Source of the DNA: Streptococcus mitis
Lineage (GTDB): Bacteria; Bacillota; Bacilli; Lactobacillales; Streptococcaceae
Length of the DNA: 64,000 bases
NCBI GenBank assembly: GCA_001560895.1
Contig: CP014326.1
Location: 942,001-1,006,000, forward strand
Direction of reading: 5' to 3'
This document shows positions 37,272 to 51,183 of this stretch, piece by piece. How positions within the stretch are numbered: the stretch's first letter is position 1; each line of letters begins with the position of its first letter. A program made the position numbers and the translations under genes. The notes beneath the pieces are model-generated. The model had not been told where the DNA came from, ran no database searches, and was given only the letters and a program-made list of their open reading frames with translations.

Positions 37272-37440
37272 AAAAAACGAGTCTGGGATAAAAAGATTTT
37301 GATTTTAGAAATTCTTTATTATAAAATTTAAAAATCGATATATTAGAAAAAAAGCGAACAAGACAGAAATCTGAGTGTCAGATAACTCGTTTTGTTCGCT
37401 TTTTATATTTAAGGTTAGACTTTTGTCCCAGACTCGCTTT
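37272..37440. repeat. Nested hairpin element after pta
   Basis: Outer arms cgagtctggga (37278-37288) and tcccagactcg (37426-37436) enclose an inner perfect 13-bp stem aaaaagcgaacaa / ttgttcgcttttt (37349-37361 and 37392-37404) followed by T-rich sequence. The inner stem can terminate pta; the outer pair gives it a mini-transposon look. It is a common style of streptococcal intergenic element. Confidence 0.6.
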
Positions 37441-37472
37441 ATTATGAAAAAAGTTTATTAGATCTTATACTC

Positions 37473-37585
37473 ATACTCAATGAAAATCAAAGAGCAAACT
37501 AGGAAGCTAGTCGCAGGTTGATCACAACACTGTTTTGAGGTTGCAGATAGAGCTGACGCGGTTTGAAGAGATTTTCGAAGAGTAT
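37473..37585 (-). repeat. BOX-type repeat element
   Basis: Begins atactcaatgaaaatcaa and ends gagattttcgaagagtat, the boxC and boxA ends of the pneumococcal BOX element in reverse orientation, with the variable middle part shortened. Such elements form stable RNA structures between genes. Confidence 0.8.
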
Positions 37586-37767
37586 TATTCCGGTATCGGA
37601 TGTTGTCATTCAGACTTTGTTTTGATGTGAACTATGATTGAAACTAGTTTCAAATAATTTAGAACTTTTAACTATTTTTGAAAGTAAAATCTATTGTCTA
37701 TTGTGAAGTCTAAAACTGAAAATATTTATTATATAATAAGGTTAAGATAAAATATGAAAGGAGTAAA

Positions 37768-37827
37768 ATGTCTTTCATGACGTATTGCAAAGTTGAACTT
37801 TACGCTATGCAAGATTGTTTAAATTAA
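37768..37827 (+). CDS. 19-residue ORF in the nanA leader, unknown
   Basis: ATG 37768 has an excellent ribosome site (gaaaggag). The product MSFMTYCKVELYAMQDCLN has no recognised family. TATAAT at 37732-37737 lies just upstream. It could be a leader peptide controlling nanA or a chance ORF. Confidence 0.35.
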   Translation: MSFMTYCKVELYAMQDCLN

Positions 37828-37905
37828 AAATAATGGAAATTCCCATTAAATAGTTTAGTTTCTTTTGGAATTGTCTAGTCCTAGTGGCTAAAAATTTTAA
37901 GTCAA

Positions 37906-37921
37906 AAAGAAAGCGCTTTAC
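37906..37921 (+). promoter_or_regulatory. cre-like site upstream of nanA
   Basis: The palindromic core aaagcgcttt (37910-37919) lies 28 bases before the nanA start. It matches the CcpA site consensus at about 12 of 15 positions, which suggests carbon catabolite control. Confidence 0.45.
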
Positions 37922-37943
37922 CGAATTAGAAAATGAGAGGTAA

Positions 37944-41330
<3,387 letters not shown>

Positions 41331-41402
41331 TAGAGAAGTTGAGAACTTAATTTTTTAAAAAATAAAAAGAGGTAATGGAAATAAAATTAGGTGCCGACTT
41401 GT

Positions 41403-41435
41403 AAAAGTTAGATTTTTTCTGTCTAATCTTTTAGG
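41403..41435 (+). terminator. Weak terminator in the nanA-fucosidase gap
   Basis: aaaagttaga pairs with tctaatctttt with one bulge. The 440-base gap (41331-41770) otherwise holds only the cre site below and A+T-rich sequence. Confidence 0.4.
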
Positions 41436-41624
41436 TATATATCATAAATCCTATCTCTTTTTATATTAATGGAACTTTATACTCATCTGTCCCTAGCCAT
41501 AGACTATCACAAAATATAAAGTAAAAAAGTAGTAAAAACCATAAAAATTTTGTGTTTTTATTGTAATATAGTATATTTGGTATGATAAAAATTGGCTATT
41601 AGAAGCATTATTTTATCCAAGATA

Positions 41625-41639
41625 ATGTAAGCGATTTCT
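41625..41639 (+). promoter_or_regulatory. CcpA cre site upstream of the protease/fucosidase gene
   Basis: atgtaagcgatttct matches the cre consensus WTGNAARCGNWWWCA at 14 of 15 positions, 132 bases before the start. It predicts repression by glucose. Confidence 0.65.
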
Positions 41640-41770
41640 AGATGTTTGTAATTGTCTAAATAAAGTGCTTATGGGAAGGAGTTTTTGAAAAGTATATAAA
41701 CATAAGACTGTTACCAGTTAAAACTGGGCTCGGGCAGTAGCTGACTGCTCTAGAAGATTAGGAGTATTTG

Positions 41771-44700
41771 ATGAAACAATATTTTTTAGAAAAAGGTAGA
41801 ATCTTTAGTATTCGTAAACTGACTGTTGGTGTTGCTTCTGTAGCAGTCGGTCTTGCTTTTTTTGCATCTGGGAATGTTGAGGCTAGTGAACTTGTGACAG
41901 AACCGAAACTTGAAGTGGACGGTCAAGCAAAAGATACAGCAGATGTAGATCATGAAAAAGTAGAAGCGATAAAAGAAGAAGTAACTGAAAAAACAGAACC
42001 TGACATCGAGAAAGTGGCTAAGGAAGCCAAAACTACTGAAGTGGCTGGTGATGTACTCCCTGAAGAAATCTCTGATCGTGCTTATCCTGATACCTCAGTG
42101 AAACAAGTAGATACTTCAGCTATTGTTTCAGAAAGAGAAAGTCCACAAGTAGAGACTAAGAGTATATTGAAACCTACGGAAGTAGCTCCAACTGAAGGCG
42201 AAAAAGAAAATAGAGCCATTATCAATGGTGGGCAAGACCTTAAACGTATCAATTATGAAGGCCAGCCAGCTACCTCAGCTGCTATGGTTTATACAATTTT
42301 CAGTTCACCTTTAGCAGGTGGAGGTAGCCAACGTTATCTCAATTCTGGATCTGGAATCTTTGTAGCTCCAAATATTATGTTGACAGTAGCTCATAATTTC
42401 TTAGTCAAGGATGCGGATACCAATGCAGGTTCTATTCGTGGCGGTGATACTACTAAGTTTTATTACAATGTAGGTTCAAATACTGCTAAGAACAATTCTT
42501 TGCCAACTTCAGGAAATACGGTTTTGTTCAAGGAAAAGGATATTCATTTTTGGAATAAAGAAAAGTTTGGTGAAGGAATTAAGAATGATCTAGCTTTAGT
42601 AGTAGCACCAGTTCCACTTTCGATTGCAAGTCCAAATAAGGAAGCTACCTTTACTCCTCTTGCAGAACATCGTAACTATAAAGCTGGTGAACCAGTTAGT
42701 ACCATAGGATATCCGACAGATTCCACTTCTCCAGAATTGAAGGAACCAATCATCCCTGGTCAGTTGTATAAGGCTGATGGTGTTGTTAAGGGTACTGAAA
42801 AGCTTGATGATAAAGGAGCAGTTGGCATCACTTATCGCCTGACTTCTGTTTCTGGTCTTTCTGGTGGTGGAATTATTAATGGTGATGGTAAAGTTATTGG
42901 AATTCACCAACATGGAACTGTTGATAATATGAATATCGCTGAAAAAGATCGCTTTGGAGGAGGACTTGTCCTATCGCCTGAACAACTAGCATGGGTCAAA
43001 GAAATCATTGATAAATATGGAGTCAAAGGCTGGTACCAAGGAGATAATGGTAATCGTTACTACTTTACTCCAGAAGGAGAAATGATTAGAAATAAGACAG
43101 CTGTTATTGGCAAAAATAAATACTCTTTCGATCAAAATGGTATTGCGACGCTTCTTGAAGGTGTTGACTATGGACGAGTTGTCGTTGAGCACCTAGACCA
43201 AAAAGATAATCCAGTCAAAGAAAACGATACTTTTGTTGAAAATACGGAAGTTGGAACTCAGTTTGACTATAACTATAAAACAGAAATTGAGAAAACTGAC
43301 TTCTACAAGAAAAATAAAGAAAAATATGAGATTGTATCGATTGACGGAAAAGCTGTCAACAAGCAACTGAAAGATACTTGGGGAGAGGATTATAGTGTTG
43401 TGAGCAAGGCTCCTGCAGGAACTCGTGTCATTAAGGTTGTTTATAAAGTCAATAAAGGTTCCTTCGATCTTCGTTACCGCTTGAAAGGTACAGACCAAGA
43501 ATTAGCGCCTGCAACTGTTGACAATAACGATGGTAAAGAATACGAAGTTTCCTTTGTTCATAGATTCCAAGCCAAAGAAATTACAGGCTACCGTGCAGTC
43601 AATGCAAGCCAAGAAGCAACAATCCAACATAAAGGAGTGAACCAAGTTATTTTTGAATACGAAAAAATAGAAGATCCAAAACCAGCAACTCCTGCGACTC
43701 CAGTAGTGGATCCAAAAGACGAAGAAACAGAAATTGGAAACTATGGACCACTGCCAAGTAAGGCTCAATTGGACTACCATAAGGAAGAATTGGCCGCCTT
43801 CATCCACTATGGAATGAATACCTACACTAACTCTGAATGGGGGAACGGTAGAGAAAATCCTCAAAACTTTAACCCAACTAACCTTGATACAGATCAGTGG
43901 ATTAAGACCTTGAAGGATGCAGGATTTAAGCGAACAATCATGGTTGTAAAACACCACGACGGATTTGTGATTTATCCATCTAAATACACAGACCACACGG
44001 TAGCTGCTAGTCCATGGAAAAATGGTAAGGGAGATCTTCTCGAAGAAATCTCTAAATCAGCGACTAAATATAATATGAATATGGGTGTTTACCTATCACC
44101 ATGGGATGCCAATAACCCTAAATATCATGTTTCAACTGAAAAAGAATACAACGAATACTATCTCAACCAACTGAAAGAAATCCTTGGCAATCCTAAATAC
44201 GGAAACAATGGTAAATTTATCGAAGTATGGATGGACGGTGCGCGTGGTAGTGGAGCACAAAAAGTAACCTACACCTTTGACGAATGGTTCAAGTACATCA
44301 AAGAAGCTGAAGGAGATATCGCTATCTTCTCTGCTCAACCAACAAGTGTCCGTTGGATCGGTAATGAACGTGGTATCGCTGGAGATCCAGTTTGGCATAA
44401 GGTTAAGAAAGCTAAAATCACTGATGATGTGAAGAATGACTATCTCAACCATGGGGATCCAGAAGGGGATATGTACTCAGTTGGTGAAGCAGACGTTTCT
44501 ATCCGTTCAGGTTGGTTCTACCATGACAATCAACAACCAAAATCAATCAAAGATTTGATGGATATCTACTTCAAGTCTGTTGGTCGTGGAACGCCACTTC
44601 TCCTCAATATTCCACCAAATAAAGAAGGTAAATTCGCAGATGCAGACGTGGCTCGCTTGAAAGAATTCCGAGCAACTTTGGATCAAATGTATGCGACTGA

Positions 44701-47700
44701 CTTCGCCAAGGGAGCAACTGTAACTGCAAGCTCTACTCGTAAGAATCACTTGTATCAAGCAAGCCACCTAACAGATGGTAAGGATGATACTAGCTGGGCA
44801 TTGTCAAATGATGCGAAGACAGGTGAATTTACAGTCGATCTTGGTCAAAAGAGACGCTTTGACGTAGTCGAACTCAAAGAAGATATCGCTAAAGGTCAGC
44901 GTATCTCTGGATTCAAGGTTGAAGTTGAACTCAATGGCCGTTGGGTACCATACGGTGAAGGATCAACTGTTGGTTATCGTCGCCTTATCCAAGGTCAACC
45001 AGTAGAAGCGCAAAAGATTCGTGTGACTATCACGAATTCACAAGCAACTCCTATTTTGACAAACTTCTCTGTTTATAAGACACCAAGTAGTATCGAAAAA
45101 ACAGATGGCTATCCTCTAGGCTTGGATTACCATTCAAATACAACAGCTGATAAAGCGAATACAACCTGGTATGACGAATCTGAAGGTATCCGTGGTACAT
45201 CCATGTGGACCAATAAAAAGGATGCTAGCGTAACCTACCGCTTCAATGGAACTAAGGCTTATGTCGTATCTACAGTGGATCCAAACCACGGTGAAATGTC
45301 AGTTTACGTGGATGGTCAAAAGGTTGCAGACGTACAAACTAATAATGCAGCTCGTAAACGTAGCCAGATGGTTTATGAAACAGATGACTTGGCTCCAGGT
45401 GAACATACCATCAAACTCGTTAACAAAACTGGCAAAGCTATTGCAACTGAAGGTATCTACACGCTAAATAATGCTGGTAAAGGTATGTTTGAGTTGAAAG
45501 AAACTACCTATGAAGTTCAAAAAGGCCAACCAGTTACTGTAACCATTAAACGTGTTGGTGGTAGCAAAGGAGCTGCAACAGTCCATGTCGTGACTGAACC
45601 AGGAACAGGGGTTCACGGTAAGGTTTATAAGGATACAACAGCTGATTTGACCTTCCAAGAAGGTGAAACAGAAAAGACTTTGACAATTCCGACAATTGAC
45701 TTTACTGAGCAAGCTGATTCAATCTTTGACTTTAAAGTGAAAATGACAAGCGCATCAGATAATGCCTTGCTTGGATTTGCTTCAGAAGCAACTGTTCGAG
45801 TAATGAAGGCTGACTTACTTCAAAAAGACCAAGTCAGTCATGATGACCAGGCCAGTCAACTTGATTATAGCCCAGGTTGGCATCATGAAACCAATTCGGC
45901 AGGTAAATACCAAAATACTGAGTCTTGGGCATCCTTTGGTCGTTTGACTGAAGAGCAAAAGAAAAATGCTAGCGTAACAGCCTATTTCTATGGAACAGGT
46001 CTTGAAATTAAAGGTTTTGTTGATCCTGGACATGGTATCTACAAGGTTACTCTAGATGGTAAAGAACTTGAGTATCAAGATGGTCAAGGAAATGCTACTG
46101 ATGTCAATGGTAAGAAGTACTTCAGTGGAACCGCAACTACACGTCAAGGTGATCAGACTCTTGTTCGTTTGGCTGGACTCGAAGAAGGTTGGCATGCTGT
46201 AACCTTGCAATTGGATCCAAAACGAAATGATACCTCTAGAAATATTGGTATTCAAGTTGATAAGTTCATCACTCGTGGAGAAGATAGCGCTCTTTATACC
46301 AAAGAAGAATTAGTTCAAGCTATGAAGAACTGGAAGGATGAGTTAGCTCAATTTGATCAGACAAGCTTAAAGAACACTCCAGAGGCTCGTGAAGCTTTTA
46401 AATCAAACTTAGATAAATTATCTGAACAACTTTCAGCAAGTCCTGCTAATGCTCAAGAAATTCTGAAAATAGCCACGGCCCTGCAAGCTATTCTTGATAA
46501 AGAAGAAAACTATGGAAAAGAAGATACTCCGACATCAGAGCAACCAGAAGAGCCTAACTACGACAAGGCCATGGCAAGTTTGGCAGAGGCTATTCAAAAC
46601 AAGAGCAAGGAATTAGGTAGCGATAAAGAAGCCAAGAAGAAACTAGTTGAGTTGTCCGAACAAGCTCTTGCAGCTATCCAAGAAGCCAAGACACAAGATG
46701 CAGTAGATAAAGCCTTGCAAGCAGCTCTAACTTCTATCAACCAACTTCAAGCGACTCCGAAAGAGGAAGTGAAACCAGCCCAGCCAGAAGAGCCTAACTA
46801 CGACAAGGCCATGGCAAGCTTGACAGAGGCTATCCAAAACAAGAGTAAGGAACTAGGCAGCGATAAAGAATCCAAGAAGAAACTAGTTGAGTTGTCAGAA
46901 CAAGCTCTTACAGCTATCCAAGAAGCCAAGACACAAGATGCAGTAGATAAAGCCTTGCAAGCAGCTCTAACTTCTATTAATCAACTTCAGGCTACTCCGA
47001 AAGAGGAAGTGAAACCAGCCCAGCCAGAAGAGCCTAACTACGACAAGGCCATGGCAAGCTTGTCAGAGGCTATTCAAAACAAGAGCAAGGAACTAGGTAG
47101 CGATAAAGAAGCCAAGAAGAAACTAGTTGAGTTGTCAGAACAAGCTCTTACAGCTATCCAAGAGGCCAAGACACAAGATGCAGTAGATAAAGCCTTGCAA
47201 GCAGCTCTAACTTCTATTAATCAACTTCAGGCTACTCCGAAAGAGGAAGTGAAACCAGCCCAGCCAGAAGAGCCTAACTACGACAAGGCCATGGCAAGCT
47301 TGTCAGAGGCTATTCAAAACAAGAGCAAGGAACTAGGTAGCGATAAAGAAGCCAAGAAGAAACTAGTTGAGTTGTCAGAACAAGCTCTTGCAGCTATCCA
47401 AGAAGCCAAGACACAAGATGCAGTAGATAAAGCCTTGCAAGCAGCTCTAACTTCTATTAATCAACTTCAGGCTACTCCGAAAGAGGAAGTGAAACATTCC
47501 ATAGTTCCAACGGATGGAGATAAGGAACTAGTTCAACCTCAACCAAGTCTTGAAGTAGTAGAAAAAGTAATTAACTTCAAGAAAGTTAAACAAGAAGATT
47601 CAAGTCTTCCAAAAGGTGAAACTCGAGTGACTCAGGTAGGTCGTGCAGGCAAGGAACGTATCTTGACTGAAGTAGCACCAGATGGAAGCCGTACTATAAA

Positions 47701-48361
47701 ACTTCGTGAAGTTGTTGAAGTGGCGCAAGACGAAATTGTATTGGTCGGAACTAAGAAAGAAGAATCAGGTAAAATCGCATCATATGTTCATGAGGTTCCA
47801 GAGTTTACTGGTGGTGTGACTGATTCTGAAGCAGCTATTCACAATTTACCAGAGTTTACTGGTGGTGTGTCTGATTCTGAAGCAGCTATTCACAATTTAC
47901 CAGAGTTTACTGGTGGTGTGACTGATTCTGAAGCAGCTATTCACAATTTACCAGAGTTTACTGGTGGTGTGACTGATTCTGAAGCAGCTATTCATAATTT
48001 ACCAGAGTTTACTGGTGGTGTGACTGATTCTGAAGCAGCTATTCACAATTTACCAGAGTTTACTGGTGGTATGACTGGTTCTGAAGGAGTTCCTAGTGGA
48101 GAAGCTACAAGTCATCAAGAATCAGGATTTACTAGTGATGTAACTGACTCTGAAACAACTATGAATGAAATCGTAGATAAAAATGATGAGAAATCATATG
48201 TAGTTCCGCCTATGTTAGAAGATAAAACTTATCAGGCACCTGCAAATCGTCAAGAAGTTCTACCTAAAACAGGAAGTGAAGATGGTTCTGCTTTTGCATC
48301 TGTAGGAATTATAGGCATGTTCTTAGGAATGATTGGAATAGTCAAAAGAAAAAAAGATTAA
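41771..48361 (+). CDS. Multidomain wall-anchored serine protease / alpha-L-fucosidase
   Basis: 2196 residues. Order: YSIRK-type signal (FSIRKLTVGVASVAVG); trypsin/V8-like protease (about 150-420) with H208 in TVAHNF, D273 in NDLAL and S364 in SGLSGGG; a WYQ...YYF cell-wall-binding-like unit; MucBP-like domains (about 470-635); GH29 fucosidase (about 655-975) with likely nucleophile D822 in EVWMDGARG; F5/8C carbohydrate-binding domain (about 976-1110); a beta module, Calx-beta-like region and second beta module (about 1115-1505); a helical FIVAR-like segment; four 80-residue repeats (1592-1911); G5 domain (about 1925-1995); 17-residue repeats; LPKTG at 2164-2168. ATG 41771 follows aggag. Protease and fucosidase in one protein suggest attack on fucosylated host glycoproteins. 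Confidence 0.88.
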   Translation: MKQYFLEKGRIFSIRKLTVGVASVAVGLAFFASGNVEASELVTEPKLEVDGQAKDTADVDHEKVEAIKEEVTEKTEPDIEKVAKEAKTTEVAGDVLPEEISDRAYPDTSVKQVDTSAIVSERESPQVETKSILKPTEVAPTEGEKENRAIINGGQDLKRINYEGQPATSAAMVYTIFSSPLAGGGSQRYLNSGSGIFVAPNIMLTVAHNFLVKDADTNAGSIRGGDTTKFYYNVGSNTAKNNSLPTSGNTVLFKEKDIHFWNKEKFGEGIKNDLALVVAPVPLSIASPNKEATFTPLAEHRNYKAGEPVSTIGYPTDSTSPELKEPIIPGQLYKADGVVKGTEKLDDKGAVGITYRLTSVSGLSGGGIINGDGKVIGIHQHGTVDNMNIAEKDRFGGGLVLSPEQLAWVKEIIDKYGVKGWYQGDNGNRYYFTPEGEMIRNKTAVIGKNKYSFDQNGIATLLEGVDYGRVVVEHLDQKDNPVKENDTFVENTEVGTQFDYNYKTEIEKTDFYKKNKEKYEIVSIDGKAVNKQLKDTWGEDYSVVSKAPAGTRVIKVVYKVNKGSFDLRYRLKGTDQELAPATVDNNDGKEYEVSFVHRFQAKEITGYRAVNASQEATIQHKGVNQVIFEYEKIEDPKPATPATPVVDPKDEETEIGNYGPLPSKAQLDYHKEELAAFIHYGMNTYTNSEWGNGRENPQNFNPTNLDTDQWIKTLKDAGFKRTIMVVKHHDGFVIYPSKYTDHTVAASPWKNGKGDLLEEISKSATKYNMNMGVYLSPWDANNPKYHVSTEKEYNEYYLNQLKEILGNPKYGNNGKFIEVWMDGARGSGAQKVTYTFDEWFKYIKEAEGDIAIFSAQPTSVRWIGNERGIAGDPVWHKVKKAKITDDVKNDYLNHGDPEGDMYSVGEADVSIRSGWFYHDNQQPKSIKDLMDIYFKSVGRGTPLLLNIPPNKEGKFADADVARLKEFRATLDQMYATDFAKGATVTASSTRKNHLYQASHLTDGKDDTSWALSNDAKTGEFTVDLGQKRRFDVVELKEDIAKGQRISGFKVEVELNGRWVPYGEGSTVGYRRLIQGQPVEAQKIRVTITNSQATPILTNFSVYKTPSSIEKTDGYPLGLDYHSNTTADKANTTWYDESEGIRGTSMWTNKKDASVTYRFNGTKAYVVSTVDPNHGEMSVYVDGQKVADVQTNNAARKRSQMVYETDDLAPGEHTIKLVNKTGKAIATEGIYTLNNAGKGMFELKETTYEVQKGQPVTVTIKRVGGSKGAATVHVVTEPGTGVHGKVYKDTTADLTFQEGETEKTLTIPTIDFTEQADSIFDFKVKMTSASDNALLGFASEATVRVMKADLLQKDQVSHDDQASQLDYSPGWHHETNSAGKYQNTESWASFGRLTEEQKKNASVTAYFYGTGLEIKGFVDPGHGIYKVTLDGKELEYQDGQGNATDVNGKKYFSGTATTRQGDQTLVRLAGLEEGWHAVTLQLDPKRNDTSRNIGIQVDKFITRGEDSALYTKEELVQAMKNWKDELAQFDQTSLKNTPEAREAFKSNLDKLSEQLSASPANAQEILKIATALQAILDKEENYGKEDTPTSEQPEEPNYDKAMASLAEAIQNKSKELGSDKEAKKKLVELSEQALAAIQEAKTQDAVDKALQAALTSINQLQATPKEEVKPAQPEEPNYDKAMASLTEAIQNKSKELGSDKESKKKLVELSEQALTAIQEAKTQDAVDKALQAALTSINQLQATPKEEVKPAQPEEPNYDKAMASLSEAIQNKSKELGSDKEAKKKLVELSEQALTAIQEAKTQDAVDKALQAALTSINQLQATPKEEVKPAQPEEPNYDKAMASLSEAIQNKSKELGSDKEAKKKLVELSEQALAAIQEAKTQDAVDKALQAALTSINQLQATPKEEVKHSIVPTDGDKELVQPQPSLEVVEKVINFKKVKQEDSSLPKGETRVTQVGRAGKERILTEVAPDGSRTIKLREVVEVAQDEIVLVGTKKEESGKIASYVHEVPEFTGGVTDSEAAIHNLPEFTGGVSDSEAAIHNLPEFTGGVTDSEAAIHNLPEFTGGVTDSEAAIHNLPEFTGGVTDSEAAIHNLPEFTGGMTGSEGVPSGEATSHQESGFTSDVTDSETTMNEIVDKNDEKSYVVPPMLEDKTYQAPANRQEVLPKTGSEDGSAFASVGIIGMFLGMIGIVKRKKD
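46544..47503 (+). repeat. Four exact-length 240-bp coding repeats
   Basis: Units starting at 46544, 46784, 47024 and 47264, each encoding 80 residues that begin PEEPNYDKAMASL and end TPKEEVK. Differences are few. The helical, Ala/Lys/Glu-rich units are FIVAR-like and form a stalk. Confidence 0.92.
47798..48079 (+). repeat. 51-bp tandem repeats near the LPKTG tail
   Basis: Six 17-residue units, PEFTGGVTDSEAAIHNL, spaced exactly 51 bases. They match the repeat style of NanA. Confidence 0.9.
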
Positions 48362-48517
48362 TTAATGTAAAATGTCCCTAAATAGTGTATTCGAATTGGA
48401 TGCAAGAAGGTTGTAACAATTAGTTTTAGATTGTTTTCCTTGTATTAAGTGGAATATAATCAAGTAGACGAGAAAATTGAGAGATGACTAAAGGGTCAGG
48501 GAAAGAAGTCACTTCTA

Positions 48518-48621
48518 ATACTTAATGAAAATCAAAGAGCAAACTAGGAAACTAGCCGCAGGCTGTACTTGAGTACAGCAAGGCGATGTTGACATGATTT
48601 GAAGAGATTTTCGAAGAGTAT
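48518..48621 (-). repeat. BOX-type repeat element (second copy)
   Basis: Begins atacttaatgaaaatcaa and ends gagattttcgaagagtat. It has the same reverse orientation as the copy at 37473 but a different middle part. Confidence 0.8.
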
Positions 48622-48629
48622 AAAATACT

Positions 48630-48670
48630 AAAACCGAGCATTTCCGTAGTTGGATATGCTCGGTTTTTTA
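48630..48670. terminator. Bidirectional terminator between fucosidase and pepT genes
   Basis: A 12-bp stem (aaaaccgagcat / atgctcggtttt) with A-run and T-run on either side. Confidence 0.85.
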
Positions 48671-48674
48671 TCAA

Positions 48675-49895
48675 TTATTTATAAGCTACGATACCAATGA
48701 TGGTATCAACTGCACGTTCCATAGTCTGAAGGCTAACATATTCAAAACGTCCATGCATGTTTTCGCCACCAGCAAAGATATTTGGAGTTGGGATTCCCAT
48801 AAAGGAAATTTTAGAGCCGTCTGTCCCGCCGCGAATTGGTTCAATAATAGGCGTGATACCCAAATCTTCCATAACGGCCTTAGCAATGGTAATTGGAGTC
48901 ATATCTTTTTCAATGACTTCTTTCATATTGTAGTACTGGTCTGTCAGGTTTAGGGTGACACGGTCGCTACCAAGTTCTTGATTCATCTTATCAGCGATAG
49001 ACTGCATAGCTGCTTTACGCGCTTCAAAGGCATCTTTTTCAAAATCACGAATGATGTAGCTTGCACGCGCCTCTTCGACACTACCTGTCACATCCATTAG
49101 ATGGTAAAAACCTTGGTAGCCATCAGTTAATTCAGGTCGGTCATTCTCGGGAAGTTGATTATGGAAATCAATCGCTAGCTGAAGGGCGTTGACCATTTGC
49201 CCTTTTGCTGTACCAGGGTGGACATTACGACCTTGGAAATACAATTCAGCACCAGCTGCTGAGAAAGTTTCGTACTGAAGTTCACCTAGTGGTCCACCAT
49301 CAACTGTGTAGGCAAAATCAACATCAAAATCTTCTGCATCAAATTTATTAGCACCAACACCGATTTCTTCATCTGGACCAAAACCAACACGAATCTCACA
49401 GTGTTTGATTTCAGGATGAGCATTTAGATATTCAATAGCAGTCATAATTTCAGCAATCCCTGATTTGTCATCAGCACCTAGCAAGGTTGTTCCGTCGGTT
49501 GTGATGAGTGTTTGTCCTGGATATTTTTCAAGACTTTTGAAGTCTGCTGGATCTAATTTAAAACCAGAATTCCCTAGTTCAATCACACCACCATCGTAGT
49601 TTTCAATTACCTGAGGATTGACTCCTTCGGCATTAAAATCAGCAGTATCCATGTGGGAGATGAAGCCAATTTTACGTGTTAAAGATGGATCATTGGCTGG
49701 CAAGGTTCCAATAGCAAAACCATTTGGTAGATAATAAACATTTTGCAGACCAACACGTTTCATTTCTGGGATCAGGATATTGGTTGCGAAATCAACCTGA
49801 CTCTGCGTACTTGGAGTAGTAGTAGAGTGTTCATCAGAGCGCGTGTTGACCTTAACGTAGGTTAAAAAGCGGTCCAAGAGATTTGGATAAGTCAT
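48675..49895 (-). CDS. pepT: Peptidase T (tripeptide aminopeptidase)
   Basis: 406-residue M20 zinc peptidase that takes N-terminal residues from tripeptides in the cytoplasm. Metal ligands are in SHMDTADF (about 77-84), [11 protein letters not shown] (about 139-149) and [10 protein letters not shown] (about 172-181). It fits the peptide-dependent nutrition of lactic acid bacteria. It stands alone between two terminators. Confidence 0.95.
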   Translation of the reverse strand: MTYPNLLDRFLTYVKVNTRSDEHSTTTPSTQSQVDFATNILIPEMKRVGLQNVYYLPNGFAIGTLPANDPSLTRKIGFISHMDTADFNAEGVNPQVIENYDGGVIELGNSGFKLDPADFKSLEKYPGQTLITTDGTTLLGADDKSGIAEIMTAIEYLNAHPEIKHCEIRVGFGPDEEIGVGANKFDAEDFDVDFAYTVDGGPLGELQYETFSAAGAELYFQGRNVHPGTAKGQMVNALQLAIDFHNQLPENDRPELTDGYQGFYHLMDVTGSVEEARASYIIRDFEKDAFEARKAAMQSIADKMNQELGSDRVTLNLTDQYYNMKEVIEKDMTPITIAKAVMEDLGITPIIEPIRGGTDGSKISFMGIPTPNIFAGGENMHGRFEYVSLQTMERAVDTIIGIVAYK

Positions 49896-50048
49896 AAAAA
49901 ACTCCTTTTGAATTCATTTTTTCCATTGTATCATAGAAAGAAGAGAAAAACAAAAGACAGAAGATTGAGAATGTCCCTATGTTAGCGTTTACTTATTGAT
50001 GAATTAATGATAAAATAAACTTGATAAAAACATCACAAGGAAGCAGTT

Positions 50049-51143
50049 ATGAAAAAAGCAATTTTAATGATGACCTTTGGTTCGCCAGAAGAGATTACCT
50101 TTGAAGGTGTAGCTGATTTTTTCACAAATATTCGTCGTGGAGTGAGACCCCAAGACCACGAGATTCAAACACTCTATGATAATTATGTACTTATTGGAGG
50201 TACGCCTCTGCAAAGAATTACTCGTGAAGAAGTTGCCTTGGTAGAAGCTAGACTGGGGAATGAGTATAGTGTCTATTTTGCCAATAAATTTTCCAGACCC
50301 TTTATTCCAGATGTGATTGGTCAGATGGAAGCAGACGGAATTGAGCAGTGTATTTGCCTGATTTTGGAGCCCCATTATTCTTTTTACTCTGTCATGGGCT
50401 ATGAAAAATTTTTAGAAAGCAAACAAATTCAATTTTTGGTCATTAAGGACTGGTATCAGGAAGAAGCGCTCTTAAACTATTGGGCGGATGAAATTGGTAA
50501 GATTTTAAAAGCAGAAGTAAAGCAAGACAGCTTTAAAGTCATCTTTTCAGCCCATAGTGTGCCTATTTTTGCCTTGGACTTTGGTGATCCTTATATAGAC
50601 CAAATTTTTGAAAATAGCAAGCTAGTTGCTGAAAAACTAGGCTTGAGTTCAGAACAATATACCAACACTTGGCAGAGTGAAAGTGATATCGGTATTCCAT
50701 GGATTAAGCCAGATGTTTTGGAGTATCTAAGAGAACAGTCAGAACATCCAGAGCATTATATTTTTATACCTATTAGTTTTATCAGTGAGCACATTGAAGT
50801 TTTATTTGACAACGATGTAGAATGTTATGACTTGTGTCAAGAATTGGGTGTGAACTACCATCGTCCACCAATGCCAAATACAGATTCTCGCTTGATTGAT
50901 GCTTTGGTCAATACAGTTAGAGCCAATGAAAATCAAGAGTTTAAGGAATTTCTCCCAGAAGAAGAAACTTTTGATGAATTAGTACCTTCAGATGAGACGA
51001 AAAACATTTTGGCTGAATCTCAAGATTTACAAATGCCAGAATTTGTGAAAAAACTGATTGAGAAAAAAGGTCGTGAAAATGTTAAGATGCCTTATTTGAT
51101 CAAGAAAATGCTAGAGAAAGCAGGTAAGTTGCCGAAAGAGTAA
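50049..51143 (+). CDS. hemH: Ferrochelatase
   Basis: 364 residues. Conserved ferrochelatase features: MTFGSPE, RRGVRP, HSVP (about 173-176) carrying the metal-binding His, and [11 protein letters not shown] (about 250-260). It inserts metal into a porphyrin. Streptococci make no heme of their own, so it may act on imported porphyrin or work in reverse. The C-terminal tail from about 310 is an extra Lys/Glu-rich segment. Confidence 0.88.
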   Translation: MKKAILMMTFGSPEEITFEGVADFFTNIRRGVRPQDHEIQTLYDNYVLIGGTPLQRITREEVALVEARLGNEYSVYFANKFSRPFIPDVIGQMEADGIEQCICLILEPHYSFYSVMGYEKFLESKQIQFLVIKDWYQEEALLNYWADEIGKILKAEVKQDSFKVIFSAHSVPIFALDFGDPYIDQIFENSKLVAEKLGLSSEQYTNTWQSESDIGIPWIKPDVLEYLREQSEHPEHYIFIPISFISEHIEVLFDNDVECYDLCQELGVNYHRPPMPNTDSRLIDALVNTVRANENQEFKEFLPEEETFDELVPSDETKNILAESQDLQMPEFVKKLIEKKGRENVKMPYLIKKMLEKAGKLPKE

Positions 51144-51145
51144 AG

Positions 51146-51178
51146 AAAAAGGATTTAGCTTTGTGCTAGATCCTTTTA
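51146..51178. terminator. Bidirectional terminator between hemH and mscL
   Basis: An 11-bp stem (aaggatttagc / gctagatcctt, one wobble) flanked by an A-run and a T-run. Confidence 0.8.
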
Positions 51179-51183
51179 ATCGA

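Noticed and set aside
46544..47503. 240-bp repeats as an insertion or duplication error
   Set aside because: The units are in frame, have distinct substitutions and fit a helical stalk, so a real repeat region is more likely.
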